From contig CATQJL010000316.1 of assembly GCA_958299035.1 (NCBI GenBank), positions 46,249,585-46,313,584 of the forward strand: DNA of 64,000 nucleotides, in the 5' to 3' direction. How positions within the stretch are numbered: position 1 is the stretch's first letter; the number at the start of each line of letters is the position of its first letter. The stretch is from Cylicocyclus nassatus. Taxonomy: Eukaryota; Nematoda; Chromadorea; Rhabditida; Strongylidae. A model generated the notes under the pieces. The model was given only the letters and a program-made list of their open reading frames with translations, did no database searches and was not told where the DNA came from. Of this stretch, positions 1-12,712 are shown one piece after another. The position numbers and the translations under genes are program-made.

Positions 1-720
1 CTGCCCGGGAATAATTATGCAAAGCGTCCCGTGACGCCCCGGGCTCGCCCGTTTTTTCTCGATCGCGGGTGTTCCGATAAAACATTTAGAGCCAGCGGCC
101 TTTCCCTCGCGATAACATTAACCCACTGGTGACCAAGCAAATAAGCGTATGGCCTCGGATGGTGATCTAAGAAATAAAAGGCAGCGTGCAGGCAAATATG
201 AAATTCTGGCATAAGGGGCTCCAAGGGGCTCCCACCCTGATAAAGCTCTTATCCAAGTGGTATGCGCCACTTTGCTTTTGAAGCGAGAAAACGTTTCAGA
301 AGTGGCAACCGGAACACCCCGGCGACCTGCCCGCCCCTTGAATCGATAGCCAGAGTACGTATGTCGCACACAACCAAGTCGTAGGGTCCCACCACGACTC
401 TGCATCTTAACCTCGCGTCAAGCGCCCATATTCAAAATCAGCGACTTCTCTAACAGCTCGTTTTCGACATTTTCATAGTCTGCAAGCTGCATTTTCGGAT
501 TAGCGGGAACAATAAGCTCAGGTAAGCGCAAAAAAATTTGTTCGAAATTTTGCCCGGACGCTGCCTCTGTAGTGCGCGCACCGCCAAAAGACAGCGTTAG
601 GGGCCGCGGGTACTCGCAATATGTCTGATGTCGCCTAGTTCCCCCGCTTTCGGCGACCCATAGTTCACGCCGCGCGCGCGTCAGCCTTGCATGCTTTCAA
701 CCTATTTGGGCGACCACCTT
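1..720. repeat. GC-rich segment of unknown nature, probably an interspersed repeat
   Basis: This stretch is clearly richer in G and C than the following DNA and the change near 720 is abrupt. It has CpG-rich runs (around 560-690) and no open frame that resembles a known protein. I searched its minus strand for the missing last exon of the synaptotagmin gene (expected to start with an Arg-His-Trp context) and did not find it. An interspersed repeat or the edge of a larger transposon is the most likely reading. I do not recognise the family. Confidence 0.35.
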
Positions 721-904
721 CGTCATGGAGCAGACAATATATTCTTTAAGACACATTGTCTGAAAAATAAAAAATAAACAAACAGAATATGCGGAAGCTC
801 CATTTAATACAACAAATTAGCGTGAGAATTGCAGGATGGAAGTAATTTAGTTAAGTTGATAAAGTTGGCTAATACACTGGAAAGAGCTTTACGTAGCTTC
901 CTAC

Positions 905-1008
905 CTCAATTCTGCTCCACTGGCATTGCATCCAAGGAGGCATCGTCCAATAGCGTCGTTCGAGCCAAGCTTATCGTAATCCATTACGGTAATCATCAGT
1001 GAAACTTT
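905..1008 (-). CDS. snt-1: snt-1 exon 10 (C2B, second Ca2+ loop; last exon in the window)
   Basis: Acceptor TTTGCAG, donor GTAGGA. It encodes [10 protein letters not shown] with ligands D390, D392 and D398. The exon ends inside an Arg codon, so at least one more exon is required to its left. Confidence 0.96.
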
Positions 1009-4000
1009 CTGCAAATAAAAACCATGAGGGTTATAAAAGGCAAAAAATCGTGCTGGTATGATAATGGACAAAACATATTGTGTAAGATTAATTTCGACAC
1101 TTAGTATTAATTTTTCACTGCGAAAGAAACTGAATGTCAGAAAACAAAAGCAGCTTAAATGCAGGCAGTTGTACGAGAAAGATTTTGCTGCTGCGATCAA
1201 ATTATTCGAAATTCTGGAGTTTATAGGAAGGACTTCCTCCCACTATTCATGGATTAAATGCAGCACTGAATCACGGAATCTTGAATTAAACCGGTTTTAC
1301 GAAATAAGGCACCGAAATAAGTATTAGTTTCACCATTAACACATCTCTCCTTGAATGACTCGTTTTTACGATGTCCAACAAAAGTGTTAGGCTACATGCT
1401 TACCAGTCCCTGGCTGCAAATGCAAAATCCTGTTTTTGAGAAGCAAGTGTAGACATCAGAAAGTATTGGAAGCAGCCAGAATGACAATTAAAACAGTCTG
1501 CGCTGCTCAAATTTGTTTGTCTTTCCCTTGATTGCAGATTTTTAGCGCTTGATGGCATTTCTACAAAAAAGTAAGTGGCGCAAACTATGGGTTTTGGCAA
1601 TGCTCCGCTTTCGGGATTTAAGCTTTTTTTGGGGATATTGATACAACCTTTCTTTCATATGTTGGGGAAATTTTGATCATTTTTTGGTACAAGCATCATT
1701 TTTTGAGTCATTTGAGCCTGCTGCCTCATTTGTTGGTGGAGAGTGATTTTGATTCAATAGCGTATGTTTTTAATGTTAGCGACAACGATTCCGAAAGTGA
1801 TATAAATATGCAAAGCAATCAAATAAAGGGAAAATGATGAGTTGTTATGAATTCATTAACTATGATTGTAAACTTTTTAAGTTGTAGTGTACGCAAGGAT
1901 AGCATATCGAAGTTCACTAATTGAATTGACTAGGAAAATTTTCATTAAATTCTCTTACATTTCTATATGGCCAGTGTGATTTGTTGTATCACTGGCTAAC
2001 TCTGAGAAAAAAAGAAATGTTTCTCTAAAAAGCATTATTTGAATTCATTAAATAATGCTTGCAATAAATACGATCAAGCAGTAAAGCTTTGGGAAACAAT
2101 TGCGCATTTGATCATAAGATTTTATGAAATGAAAGCTAAGGCTGACCTGAATTTGTTCGAATGGAACTTCAAATGAGAACGACTCGTTATAGTAGGGATT
2201 GAGTGTGCATTTTTTGATGGAAGTTTTCTTCTTCTTCAGCCGTTTCCCTCCTTGCATGAGTACAATCTTCACATAAGGGTCTGCAAAAGCGTTAGATGAA
2301 GAGTGCAAATTAGGCCAGAAGTGATGTGTTATCTCTGGGCTGCAAAGTAATGAAATCTTTTTTTATATGTTTACCAGTGCTTTATGAGGAAACAAAGCTA
2401 GCAAAGGTAGAGCATATCACGCGCCGTGAAAGAGCATTTTGTACTGAGTTGAATATAATTTTGATTGGCCGCTTGTCGTCGAACCCAAAAACCGGGTCAA
2501 AAAACTATTTTTCGGAGAATTTTCACGTAAGCATTGAAGCTAAAGCATTATTAGCGGTACTAGCGGACCCGTGGCTTGTAAAGCTGAGAAGCGGGAAGAG
2601 ATAAAAGGCTTTCTTTCGCATTGGGTCGCGTAATCTCAGGAAATTTGTACATAAGATTCGCTACCAATGAGCATGTTTTACTAGTCACTTATTGGATCAC
2701 TGGTAAAGTTCATAAAAAAAGTTAGCTTTGCAAGGGACAGGATATAGAGAACGCACTTCTCCCTCCCCTCCCCCCCCCCCTACCCCCTCCTTCCCCCGTA
2801 CAAAGAAAATTGGACACTGGTAAAGCAACGCTAGCGTGTCAATTCATACTTCTTTATTCAGATTATTGTCAACACTTTCAATCCCCTACCTGACAGACCA
2901 CCAACATCCATTTTCTTGAGATTTTTGGCCTCGAGAATCACCACCGTCAATTTTCCGGCAGTGGGCACGTATCGCAGCGAAAAGCAGATATCCCCGAGGG
3001 CTTTCTCCTGAAAATTGAATTTTCTGGGGCCAACGGCGACAATGAGCGTGCGGCCATGTGGAAGGACAAAAACTGGTGAATATCGACTAGGAGAGAGGAG
3101 ATATCAAAAAACCTACAGCTTCCTTGTCATCTGGTGGCGGGGCGATGTCCTCCCATTTCTCGATAACTTGCCCAAGGTCGATTTTTCCAAGTGGAATGAG
3201 GACCTGCAAATGTAACAATAAAGCTTCTAGATGGAAGATTTCCGAGGCCAAACCATGGAGAAAGGTTCAAGGGTCTGGTCGAAAAATGACGTTATACAAC
3301 TTCAAAAAAGATGTTACTTGACTCTAATGCTTATTTTCTTAAATAAATGAAATCTCGCATGATTCCTCTTGAAAATGCAGATAAGCTTTGCGAAAACTTC
3401 TGGCTTAGGTGACGCCGCGCCTTTCATTTTCAAAGTTGCACGCAAGAAGCTGGTGCACTTTTTATAGCCCTTCATTCGAAAAATGTTTCTGTGTATTCCG
3501 AAATTTTTAGGGAAGTCGCTGTTTCTTAGTTTTTGATAGAATATAAACAAGATGGGAAAAAGAGTTTTTTTATGGCAATCTCTCATATTGACAGTGATTG
3601 GTTTGCATGAGCTTTCCACAAGCATACATCGAAAATAAAATAGAAAAGAAGAAGATATCCAGATTATCATCTCGGGCTTGTTACATAACTTTTTATTTCC
3701 GAATATGAGATCAAATTTTTTCTTATTATACCATATCGGCATTTTAACGCTTGCAAAGGAGAAGCTACTCTCATGTACTTTTGGGAATTATGAGAAGATA
3801 CAAAGACCTACCTGGCCAATCTGGTCGTGCTTGCTGAAGCGATCAAAGTCAAAAATTGCGAATACCAGTGTCTTGGACGTGATTTCATTGAAGGCGACCT
3901 ATAACGAGAAATAAATGACAATACGAGATCTACATATTGAAGTCTAAAGCAAAGTTCAAGCCACCGAAGTGCGAAGGAAAAAAGACTGCTAATGTATTAA

Positions 4001-7000
4001 CTCACTTTGAATATAAACGTCTCGTTAAACACAGGGTTCAGAGTTTTTCTGTGAACTTTCGTCTCCACCTTTTTCTTCTTTTCAGGCAATAGGTACAACT
4101 TGACGTATGGGTCAGACGTTCCGCTCATGTCCATTCCAGGCAAGTCTTCTGCTTGGATTACGGTAACCGTGAGCTAAATATGAATTTTATGCTCATTTGG
4201 TTGATGGTAAAACATTTTCTTAAGAATGCATACTTGTCCTTGTTGGAAATCATAGTCAAGTTTGTACTGTATCCTGCCCAATTTTATCTCTTCTTTTTCC
4301 TCTGCCTGTGCTTTTTCATTTTCTTCCATGTTTTTCTCGAGCTCTTCCATGTCTTGCTGCATCTAAAAAAGTCGCTTGACCCTTTCCATAGATACTTTTT
4401 AGACAATTCGCTCGTCACTCACGTCACCCATCACATCCTTTCCAGCGACGAGGTCTCCTCCCTTACTGAACAGTCCCTTGAAGCCTTTGCCTTTCTTTTC
4501 TCCATGCCGTTTCTTGCCGAACAATTTCCGGATAATTAAATATGCGATCAGTAAGACGACAATGATGGCGATAATTCCAAGGAAGACGAACGCCCATTCC
4601 GGCACTGCAAATCGCTACGTAAATTAGCACGAAACCAAGAAAAGCTCATTTTTCAGAATTCCCATTTGGAGCTTGACAAGCGTAGAAAGTGAGAGATATA
4701 GAGTCATTCGAGGAGCATTTGCTCAACTGGGAGAAAAACCACCTATCGACAGTGAAAGAGACATATTTCCCATAGGCAACTTGCACTTGAATAAAGAAAT
4801 CAAGCATCATGCCCAAAGTAGCTGGTAGCGAAGGAAAAAAATTGTGATCAGTGGTTATTACTCGTAATCCAATGCTCATAAGCTTTCTTAATTGTAAATT
4901 AGGCGTAATATATCAATCGCAGATTAAAACGAATCTCACTAACAAAGAAAAACTTGGCTAAAGTGGTCTTTGATGAGACCTGCACCAAAATTTTGAAGGC
5001 ACAACGCTGATTCCAGATATGTCTTTGATATCTGCTGTGCGCTCTTGGGAGCCGTATTAGGAGTTTCCTTTTCAGAGGAAAACGAAACAAAAATCTAGGG
5101 ATAATCAATGGTTACTGTTCTACCAGCACTCAGGTAGAGCATTAAATTACATAAGGTGCTCTGATATCCAACATTAACCCATTTGAGTGGTCCTGTATGA
5201 ATTGGTTTCAGTAGAGCCTTCTCTGGGCCCAAAACCCGCTCATAACTGGCTTCGGTTACTGAAGACAGATCTGAAATCATGATACTCCCCAAATTGAATG
5301 AAACTTCTTTGGAAAGGCCATTTCAAATAAAAACACTTCTGTGTTGTGTGCGTACCTTGCGTGTACAATGTAAACCTTGATCAACAACTAATTTTATGTC
5401 CCCCCCCCCCCCTCCCATCTCCGCCCTACACACATTGGCGTAATAAATAAATAAATAAATAGATTTTACTTTCACAAAATTCTGACAATGCGTTCATTAC
5501 AGCCTTAATGCAAAAGACGGCATTTCCTCTCTCATGGATAATATGAATCACAGGAAAACTTTGGACAAAAAATAAATGTGCAATATTAATCGTCGAGTAT
5601 CTAATAAGGACTTGTTGTAATATTTGTGCCGTTTTGAATGCGAAAGTTCAGACTATCACAACAATTTTACTCCAAGGTTCATGCATGGAGGAGACGCATA
5701 TGGAAAACTTGGTTTCAGTTTACATAACTTAATGCTAATTGGGTTTTGTTATGCGAGTAATTATGGTAAACAAATATGTGCCAGCGTTTTTCCCACAATC
5801 CTTTTTTCTCATTCGCTAAATGCAAATGAATATGTAATGAGGAAGCAGTAGTTAACGGAAGCGGATGAGGAAGTGACAGGACTGGCTATTCGTTTCAAAA
5901 TGCGGAATGCAACGTTAGCTTGCTTTAGGTGCCAAATTTGAGCAGATAGCCTTGAGGCAAGAAACCACATAAGCACACGCTTCTAACATGTAGCATTAGG
6001 TCGTTCGGTAGCGTGATATGTGCGGTTGCACACAAAATGCGGAATGCTCAAAAAAGGGACTTGTTGACCATGCGCTTGTCAAATATACATGTAGTTTTTT
6101 GAAGTTTTTTTAATGGATTGTTCTGTCAGAATCAGGGGGAAGCTTAAGGCTCAAGAGATTTAGGCAAAATAACCAACAACATCAAACATTCAACGGGCTT
6201 GCGCATGTTGTGTGCAATCGCACATATTACACGAATGACTGGTCAAAGAAACTGCTCAACTGTTTTGGGTCAGAATCTTTCAAAACGTAGGGTGCAATTT
6301 AAGAACCCCCAGATTTTGCATGCTTAGGCGGTGGACTTTTATTGAAGACAAGTCAATGTATCGTAACTGACATTTTTATGCAACTAATTTGCTCCACAGA
6401 TTCACCGTGGAGGTCTTTGAAGTTTTTTCGTTGGACGGAAGGGGGGGGGGATGGGCAACAGGACACAGAAATTCTTTATATGAAAGAAGGTCAACTATTG
6501 AGGAAAAATTTGGATGCTTTCTGACTTTAGTTATTGATCACAAAATCCGACGAAAAAGAGGTGTCGCGGTGAAAACCAAATTTTTACAGGTCTACTTTGA
6601 AATATCACAAAATTCAAAATCTTTTTCAACATTCAGCGAGGTTAAGACATTTGCACGATACCATAACACAGTAGGTCACTCACTGCGTCTATTCTAGGGA
6701 GGGGAGAGAGGGGGGGGGAGGGGGGGGGGGGGGGACAAAGAAGCATTAGAGACAGTTTGTTCAATCAAGATATTGCTTTGTTCTTTCACGGAAAAGTTGC
6801 AAAAACCTTAATCTGTCTTACACACTCCGCAAAACACTAAAGAGGTTATCTCCATAGAAGGAATACCATGGCAACGCGAGATTTATTCAGAAAAAGCGTT
6901 TTTCTGAACGGATTAAGTCATGAATGCCTCAAAAAAGAGATTGCGGAATCCTCTCATTGTCTAGTATGGAAGAAATTGCTTCGTAATATCTAATGGAAAG

Positions 7001-9044
7001 AGAAACAAAAGAAATAATGACTCACTTCCTGTCTCTTTCATCACTTTGGCTTTGACGACGTCTTTAACGTCGATCACTTTGTTCACCACTTTATTCACCA
7101 CTACATCCTTTAGCGATTCTTTGGTTGTCGTCCTGAAAAGGAAGTATATTGAAATGGGAGGTTAATTTCGCTTTAGCTCGATAGGAATGAAATTTTCTAT
7201 AATATTATTTTTCTTCTTTCCTTCCTTACTGAGGAGACCTACAACTCATTTCAAACTGCGTCTAAGGGAAGAAACAAAACGGAATAATGATATTTAGTGT
7301 TCACACAAGTCTTTTAATAATATCTTTACTTCTGGTACAGATTTCATTTTGAACATGATCATTCTAATTTTATTTACTTTACTTTATCTTATCAACATTA
7401 AAACAGACTAAATTGAAATTGTGCTGAATGTACACCCTATACACTCTAAGTATTTTGGATTTTTTGGAACTTTGATCATGCTCAGATTGTAAAAGTAGAC
7501 TCAGTTACACTTCCAAAGCAACCTCGTGCTAATTTGCTTGCTTTTGGATTTTGATCAGTCAGATTAAAATCTTCAAGTGTATTAGTCTAGAATACTAGAA
7601 AATCAGTTTTATTGTATTTGTTAGCAACTAAAAAACCATAAATGGTGAATGAGCTTGAGATGAATATTTCATCGTCGCTCCCTCGCTCTCGTTTTCTCAT
7701 ACATTCATCGACGCAGACGTTTCTGCTAGCAAAACGAGGTGCTTGACGAATTTTTTCCACATCGTGCTAGAGCTTGAAAGCGTCAACGATATCATTCACA
7801 TAGGATCCTATGACGTTTATGAGCAGGCTTTTAGGTGGATTTCTGAGCTTTAACGCTGACATCAAAGCCAAATTTCCTGTTGAAGAAAAGAGATTCTGCT
7901 CTTATGAGTTTTGTCTTGAAAGGGGAAAGCCTTGATGTGAGAGAAGCAAGTTTTGGAATAGCAGGATAGCAGTCAGCTTCAGCCTTGCAAGTCTCAGAAA
8001 AAAAACGAGAAAAAATGAAGAAGATGGATCAACTTGAGCAAAAAAAAAGCATTAATTTAGATTGCCGCCCAGCTATTTACAAAGCTCCTAAAACTACTGG
8101 GTCCTTGGCAAATAACTGAGTCTAATGTAAGATTTAGATATCGTTTTACAAGAAGAAAAATTGCATTAGTGTCAACTTGCCGAAATTGCCTTTGGACAAA
8201 AATTTTCAGCGTAGTTTCTTTGATCTACTCTCATCGCAATGCAAAAAGTTTTTTCTAGCATTCTCTTGATGACTAGAAGCTGAAGAAAAATATTTGCTCG
8301 GGCCAAGCATTCTCGTTTTTTCGCTTCCTCAGCCAAGTACAGGAAGTGCAAGCCAAGCATGAGAATGTGATTGATTGCTAGGAAATCTTAGCTGAGTGTA
8401 CACCCAGGAAGTCTACCTAAGGAGAGCTAAGATCTAATAATGGAGGAAAACTTGATGACCATGTCCGTTGTTTATAATATTCAAAAGTCTTGAAATCCAT
8501 TTTCATTTTCATGACCAGTATGTGCTGCGCGACACTTCAGACGGGTTTGAGAATCTTTCGGGCTGATTTCCAAAGTCGATTTTGGTTAAAGTCACCAATA
8601 TTTTCGCTTTCTCGGAGCGAAACGTTTTTGATAAATGTGGGACATTCTATCTTGGTTTGAAGTGACATTTTTTCCTCGGTTTTATTTTTTTGTGTAGCGA
8701 TTATGCCATCGACATCCGTGATGTTTGTCATTCAAACAATTGCTAGTTTTTCAGTCTAAGAATGTTGCTAACTTCTTCCGGAGAATAGCGCAGCAGATAA
8801 TGAAAGCATTTTTGAAAACAACACTCAAAGATACATCCAAAATACACATCTCATAACAAAAGGACCAAGTGTCTTCTCGGAAAACTATGTGATTACATAA
8901 AAAAATTTTCGCTTACGGAGCTGCGGGAGTAGTCGAAGTAGTCGAAGGTGGTTCGGTTTGCATTGGCATATCCTTGGGAGCAAACTCCTTGGTGAGTTCT
9001 TCTTCGGGAGCATCTTCCTCGGCCGAGTCGTGGACGCGCACCAT
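905..9044 (-). CDS. snt-1: synaptotagmin-1 (ten coding exons; 3' end beyond the window)
   Basis: Calcium sensor of synaptic vesicles that triggers fusion through two C2 domains binding Ca2+, acidic lipids and SNAREs. The coding exons are 9044-8917, 7132-7026, 4604-4423, 4362-4234, 4173-4006, 3898-3812, 3203-3117, 3007-2890, 2280-2147 and 1008-905. They join in phase to 414 codons plus two bases with no stop. Order: short acidic N-terminus, one membrane segment (about residues 83-104), basic juxtamembrane region, charged linker, C2A (about 164-295) and C2B (from about 297). All five C2A Ca2+ ligands are present (D197, D203, D255, D257, D263), as are the C2B set (D330, D336, D390, D392, D398) and the polybasic strip at 348-354. 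The C. elegans protein is about 441 residues, so the last ~30 must be encoded left of position 1. The start was chosen because an acceptor lies 10 bases upstream and the N-terminus resembles SNT-1. Confidence 0.97.
2147..2280 (-). CDS. snt-1: snt-1 exon 9 (C2B polybasic region)
   Basis: 45 codons with the split first codon, acceptor TTTTGCAG, donor GTCAGC. It carries the PIP2/AP-2/SNARE-binding polybasic strip Lys-Arg-Leu-Lys-Lys-Lys-Lys and the Asn-Pro-Tyr-Tyr-Asn-Glu-Ser motif. Confidence 0.97.
2890..3007 (-). CDS. snt-1: snt-1 exon 8 (start of C2B)
   Basis: 39 codons plus one base, acceptor TTTTCAG, donor GTAGGG. It begins Glu-Lys-Ala-Leu-Gly-Asp-Ile and includes Lys-Lys-Met-Asp with Ca2+ ligand D330. 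The second ligand, D336, is the codon split by the following intron. Confidence 0.96.
3117..3203 (-). CDS. snt-1: snt-1 exon 7 (end of C2A)
   Basis: 29 codons, acceptor TTTGCAG, donor GTAGGT. It encodes the last C2A strand and the Trp-containing segment, ending Pro-Pro-Pro-Asp-Asp-Lys-Glu-Ala before the C2A-C2B linker. Confidence 0.95.
3812..3898 (-). CDS. snt-1: snt-1 exon 6 (C2A, second Ca2+-binding loop)
   Basis: 29 codons, donor GTAGGT. It holds [10 protein letters not shown], i.e. ligands D255, D257 and D263 in the order expected for C2A. Confidence 0.96.
4006..4173 (-). CDS. snt-1: snt-1 exon 5 (C2A, first Ca2+-binding loop)
   Basis: 56 codons, acceptor ATTTAG, donor GTGAGT. It contains the loop [11 protein letters not shown] with Ca2+ ligands D197 and D203, then the Lys-rich strand and Leu-Asn-Pro-Val-Phe-Asn-Glu-Thr-Phe. 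Confidence 0.97.
4234..4362 (-). CDS. snt-1: snt-1 exon 4 (linker and start of C2A)
   Basis: 43 codons in phase 0, acceptor TTTTTAG, donor GTATGC. A highly charged Glu/Lys linker is followed by [10 protein letters not shown], the first beta strand of C2A. Confidence 0.96.
4423..4604 (-). CDS. snt-1: snt-1 exon 3 (transmembrane helix and basic juxtamembrane region)
   Basis: Acceptor TTTGCAG, donor GTGAGT. The exon completes a split Met codon and then reads Pro-Glu-Trp-Ala-Phe, about 21 hydrophobic residues and [10 protein letters not shown]. No cysteine occurs in or next to the helix. Confidence 0.96.
5400..6734. repeat. G/C homopolymer tracts in snt-1 intron 2
   Basis: The 2.4-kb intron contains a run of about 13 C (5400-5412), a run of 10 G (6441-6450) and a long G-rich block (6697-6734) with uninterrupted runs of 9 and 14 G. 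A similar C tract lies at 2761-2797 in a later intron. Such tracts can form quadruplex DNA. No coding sequence was seen in this part of the intron. Confidence 0.8.
7026..7132 (-). CDS. snt-1: snt-1 exon 2 (lumenal helix-rich segment)
   Basis: Acceptor TTTTCAG, donor GTGAGT; 107 bases that restore the frame left by exon 1. It encodes the Lys/Val/Asp-rich segment before the membrane helix, with the Val-Asp-Val-Lys-Asp-Val-Val signature seen in SNT-1. The 12-base unit encoding Val-Val-Asn-Lys is repeated in tandem. Confidence 0.92.
8917..9044 (-). CDS. snt-1: snt-1 exon 1 (start codon, acidic N-terminus)
   Basis: Starts with Met-Val-Arg-Val and runs through an acidic, Glu-rich stretch to a Pro/Thr/Ser-rich tail, 42 codons plus two bases. 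The donor is GTAAGC. This is the lumenal N-terminal part of the vesicle protein and is the least conserved part of the family. Confidence 0.9.
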
Positions 9045-9060
9045 GGCGCCACTACTGAAA
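9045..9060 (-). promoter_or_regulatory. probable spliced-leader (trans-splice) acceptor before snt-1
   Basis: Read on the minus strand, TTTCAG stands 10 bases before the snt-1 start codon. A consensus nematode acceptor so close to the ATG is the usual site for SL addition. An intron inside the 5' UTR is the alternative. Confidence 0.55.
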
Positions 9061-12000
9061 GAATCGCGAGTTTGTTTAATGGGGTTGGAGACCTGGGATT
9101 CACGAAAGCATTAATGGAATAGCAATGAGAGAAAATTCGATTGTGTCAACACACAAAAAGGCGAAAATGACGTGATTTTTGTGAAAATCTGAGGTTTTTA
9201 AAAGTGGAAGCAGAAGCATGGCGAGTGCAGGTGAGGATCCTCCGAGAAGCAGCTCTCCCTCTTTAGTCCCGGAGAAAGCGCGCCTCAGATCGATAGGGAC
9301 ATGCCCAGTCAATCCCAGCCAGCAACGATGACAAAATACACACCGAACACAATTGGAAGTACTCAATGCACTCGATTCAGAGCTTTTTTATCCCAAATAA
9401 GGCAGCGTGATTTATTGGAGAGGAAATGCGCCGAAACTGGATGCGATTTGTCAAGGAGGTATATGGGGAGGAATTACAAGTCATCTTAATCGAATGAGGC
9501 AGTCCAAGAGCCTTAAAAGCCTTAAAGGTATACTTTTCATATACCTTTAAGGCTTTTCATATACCTTCAAGGCTTCCTCATAATGTGCCAAGTGTCATTT
9601 CACTAACATATTACCGAAGAAGATAATCTGCTTTGTTAATGAAATTGACTTCCAAGCACCTAGATATCAGGTTAGTATAATTTCAATCGCCTTTGCGCTC
9701 CTATAAAGGCTGCAGACAAATTTTTGTCCAGTTTTGATTCGCTGAAAGAGCATTCCAGTGAGGTAAATCGAAATCATTTCCTATCGAAAAAGCGCTAAAA
9801 AGTAAGAAGCTATTTTCTCATTGTGCGCAAATGTGGGAAAAATTCGTTTTTTTATCAAAGACTTTCAGAATAGCATATCAAAATTTTTGTTGATATTCGC
9901 TAAATATACAAAACTCAATTGTATCTGAATACAAGTTACTCATCTCTGCATCCTTTATAGCTTGAAAACAAAGCTTAGATATTCAAAGAACCGCCATACT
10001 GGGCATAACTATTTCTTAGTGTAGAAAGTTCTAAGGAGTTGATATGTGATATAGAAGACTCTAGCTGCTCTCCCTCAAAAAATAGATAAAAACAACAAGA
10101 AAAATGTTTGTGGAGATTTGCACAAAAAAACGAACCTGACTTTTTAGCCAAGGTAATAGCTGGAGTAGACTTTGTTTTGTACGGTACAAATGGACTTTAT
10201 TCACACATATGATTTACTCATGATTAAATTTGCACAGCCATGGATCGATAAATTGCAAAATGAGGCGAGATGGCTATTAGAGTGTTTTGACATTATCCTT
10301 CCTACTCAAATTTAATATTCATTCACAAGCCACCCGCTCCGCAACACACTCATTTTGAGCCTGTCCGTGAAATGCAGGTGAAATTCAACCAAACGAAGAA
10401 ACCTGTTTATTTGTTTTGGAGAAAACTTCAGAAAGGAAAGTCTGCTAATTATCTTCTTCATTATTTCATTGCATTGGGACTAATTGCTGAAACTGTGAGC
10501 CATATCATTCGCTTCCATTTTATGGCATCGAGTTTATTGCAATTCTAGTTAACTAGGAATAATCCTAAATGAAAATGCGCAAAAACAAGCCTTCGAAGGC
10601 ATCTCCAGCTTGAAGACGTGAGCATCTGCAAAAACAAACAAAAAACATTCGTAGACGTTTTTGTTTACCATCATTCATGAGTGAATGAGTATTTGCTTGA
10701 ATGGTGTCATTCTATTACTGAGCACCTCGGAGAAGCAGTAGCCAACTCTTATGAATCAAATGCGGTTGAGAGCTCGGAGTGAATCAGTGAAAACAACAAT
10801 TACAGCGAGCAGGCACTAATGAGAGCATTGTATACATATATACAATGTTCGGATCTATTTCATTAAGGTAGAAGGTGCTCAATGCTATGCATTTGCAAAT
10901 CGGAAAGTCATTAGATCAAATCAAAACATATCAAAACCTCTCTCCTTAGTGATGAGTCCCGGAGAGGGTCTAGATTTCAAAACTTCGGCCAAGGAAAGGG
11001 ACGAAATGGGGTAAAACTAAAACTATCTTTCTTCTTATCAATTGTGTTTCACTTTCCTCGAACTTTGGAAACTCAGGCTAACATGCTTTTAAATATGCGA
11101 AAAAAATAGGTCTATCCATTTTCAACATTTCAGTTTTGTAACGGCATTCAACCTCATCCTGTTCTCATTTTCATAAAACTCTTTTCTCATATTCTAGACT
11201 TTTTATGGATTTTAGCGAGCCCCTATGCTTTTATACATTTCCCTTTAGCCCTTCTATAGAGTAAGGCAGAAGTCTGATGAAATTCATCGCAAACTGAAAA
11301 ATTTCAAAATCTGGATTTTTATTGTCTGACTATGTAATCTTGCACCTCTATGTAAACTGAAAATGGGGGAAGCCTTTTATGAAAGTTATGGAGATGTTTC
11401 AGTTCTAGTGTAGCAAAACTTCTTTATGACCTAGTTTACTGAGATGCTACCTTTCCAAACAGAACACTCACATACATTCAGTTAAGAATCGGCTTTGGGT
11501 TATTCCAATGAATAAAAATGGCAAGTTATTCTGAGCGTAAACTTGAGCCTTATTCAGCTTTTGACGTTGTGATTATAACACAAAAGGTGAGCAAGGATAT
11601 GTGTCTGATGGAGCTAGTTTTGAAGAAAGGAAGGAGATGATTGAAAGAGGTTGAAAAGAAGGAGACCAATTCTATAAAGAACCAAGTGGAAAAAGAGTCC
11701 AGTTCAGGTGACCACAAAGCTGTATATCCACGATTTGTTTATTATTCGAAAATGGATTTGTGACATCATATGAACGTCAATGCACTTTAGACCAACAATG
11801 CGTGAATCGATGATAGATTTACGTATGGGTATAGGATGATAAAGAATTGTGAGAGCTTCCAGTGATTTTCTAGTAAAACAAATTTAACACATCGACTTTC
11901 CAAAATGTTGACATAGCAAAACCAAGCGTTGTCCTCTTAAATGAGAGCAAAAATTTTCTTTTTTTTTGAATTGACGTTAGACAGCATGAAGCTAGACAAA

Positions 12001-12712
12001 TTCGATATTTTGAGGCGTGTGCGAGCCATTTTTCTGGCTAAAACTTGAGCTTGTTCGCTTCGACGGCAATAATAATCATAATTGCATAACAAAGTACATT
12101 CATCTGCGTGTGTATTCAGACTCTAATTTCAATTTTCTCACGAACAACACAGCCTCTATTGAAATGTTGGACAGAGAAAAAAAAATCGCGCGTTGCGTGT
12201 GTTGCGGACACTTTCCCTCTAAGGTGGAGATGAAAAAGGGAAAGAATAATTCTGTAACAATGAGATGAGGAGAATTCAGAAGTGGAAGAAACCCGTGTAA
12301 AAAGGATGCGATGGGCTAAGCAACGCGGGAAAAATAGCCGTAAGTGGGACGAGATCGAAGTAGTGCACCCGCGCCACCGAGAGTGCATTTGTCCCAAGAG
12401 TTCATTCATTCAAGTGTGAAAAGCTGGCCAGCAAAGTAAGCGAAACGTAGAAGAATCGACGAGTGCAGCCGAAGATACGGTGAGAGGTGCGGGCGTGGCC
12501 TTGCCACAGTGTTTTTGTCTTTGGCCGAGCAGCCGCCAGCGTTATTAAGACCATGCTGAGCCGGCTTTCCATCATAGGAAGCAATGTGGAGAACAGAAGT
12601 GGCGAAAGTGAAGCGAAGAAGCCAAACGGTGGAAAGCGGCAAAGGCTCAAACTTGAAGCTAAAGCGGGTAATTGTACCAGGTATTTGTTTGTGGAAAAGT
12701 GGGAATTGGCAG
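9061..12712. other. non-coding upstream region of snt-1
   Basis: I see no convincing exon here. A perfect 18-bp hairpin with a 7-base loop lies at 9515-9557 and is followed by a partial third copy of the same arm. The segment 12170-12700 is richer in G and C than its surroundings and could include promoter or 5' UTR sequence for snt-1, but nothing fixes a start site. Confidence 0.5.

Noticed and set aside
1..900. Search for the final snt-1 exon
   Set aside because: No minus-strand stretch encodes the expected C2B end, so it must be outside the window.
3314..3742. 142-codon open frame on the minus strand inside a snt-1 intron
   Set aside because: It lies between exons 6 and 7, has no recognisable motif and its composition is that of AT-rich intron DNA; the flanking exons splice cleanly without it.
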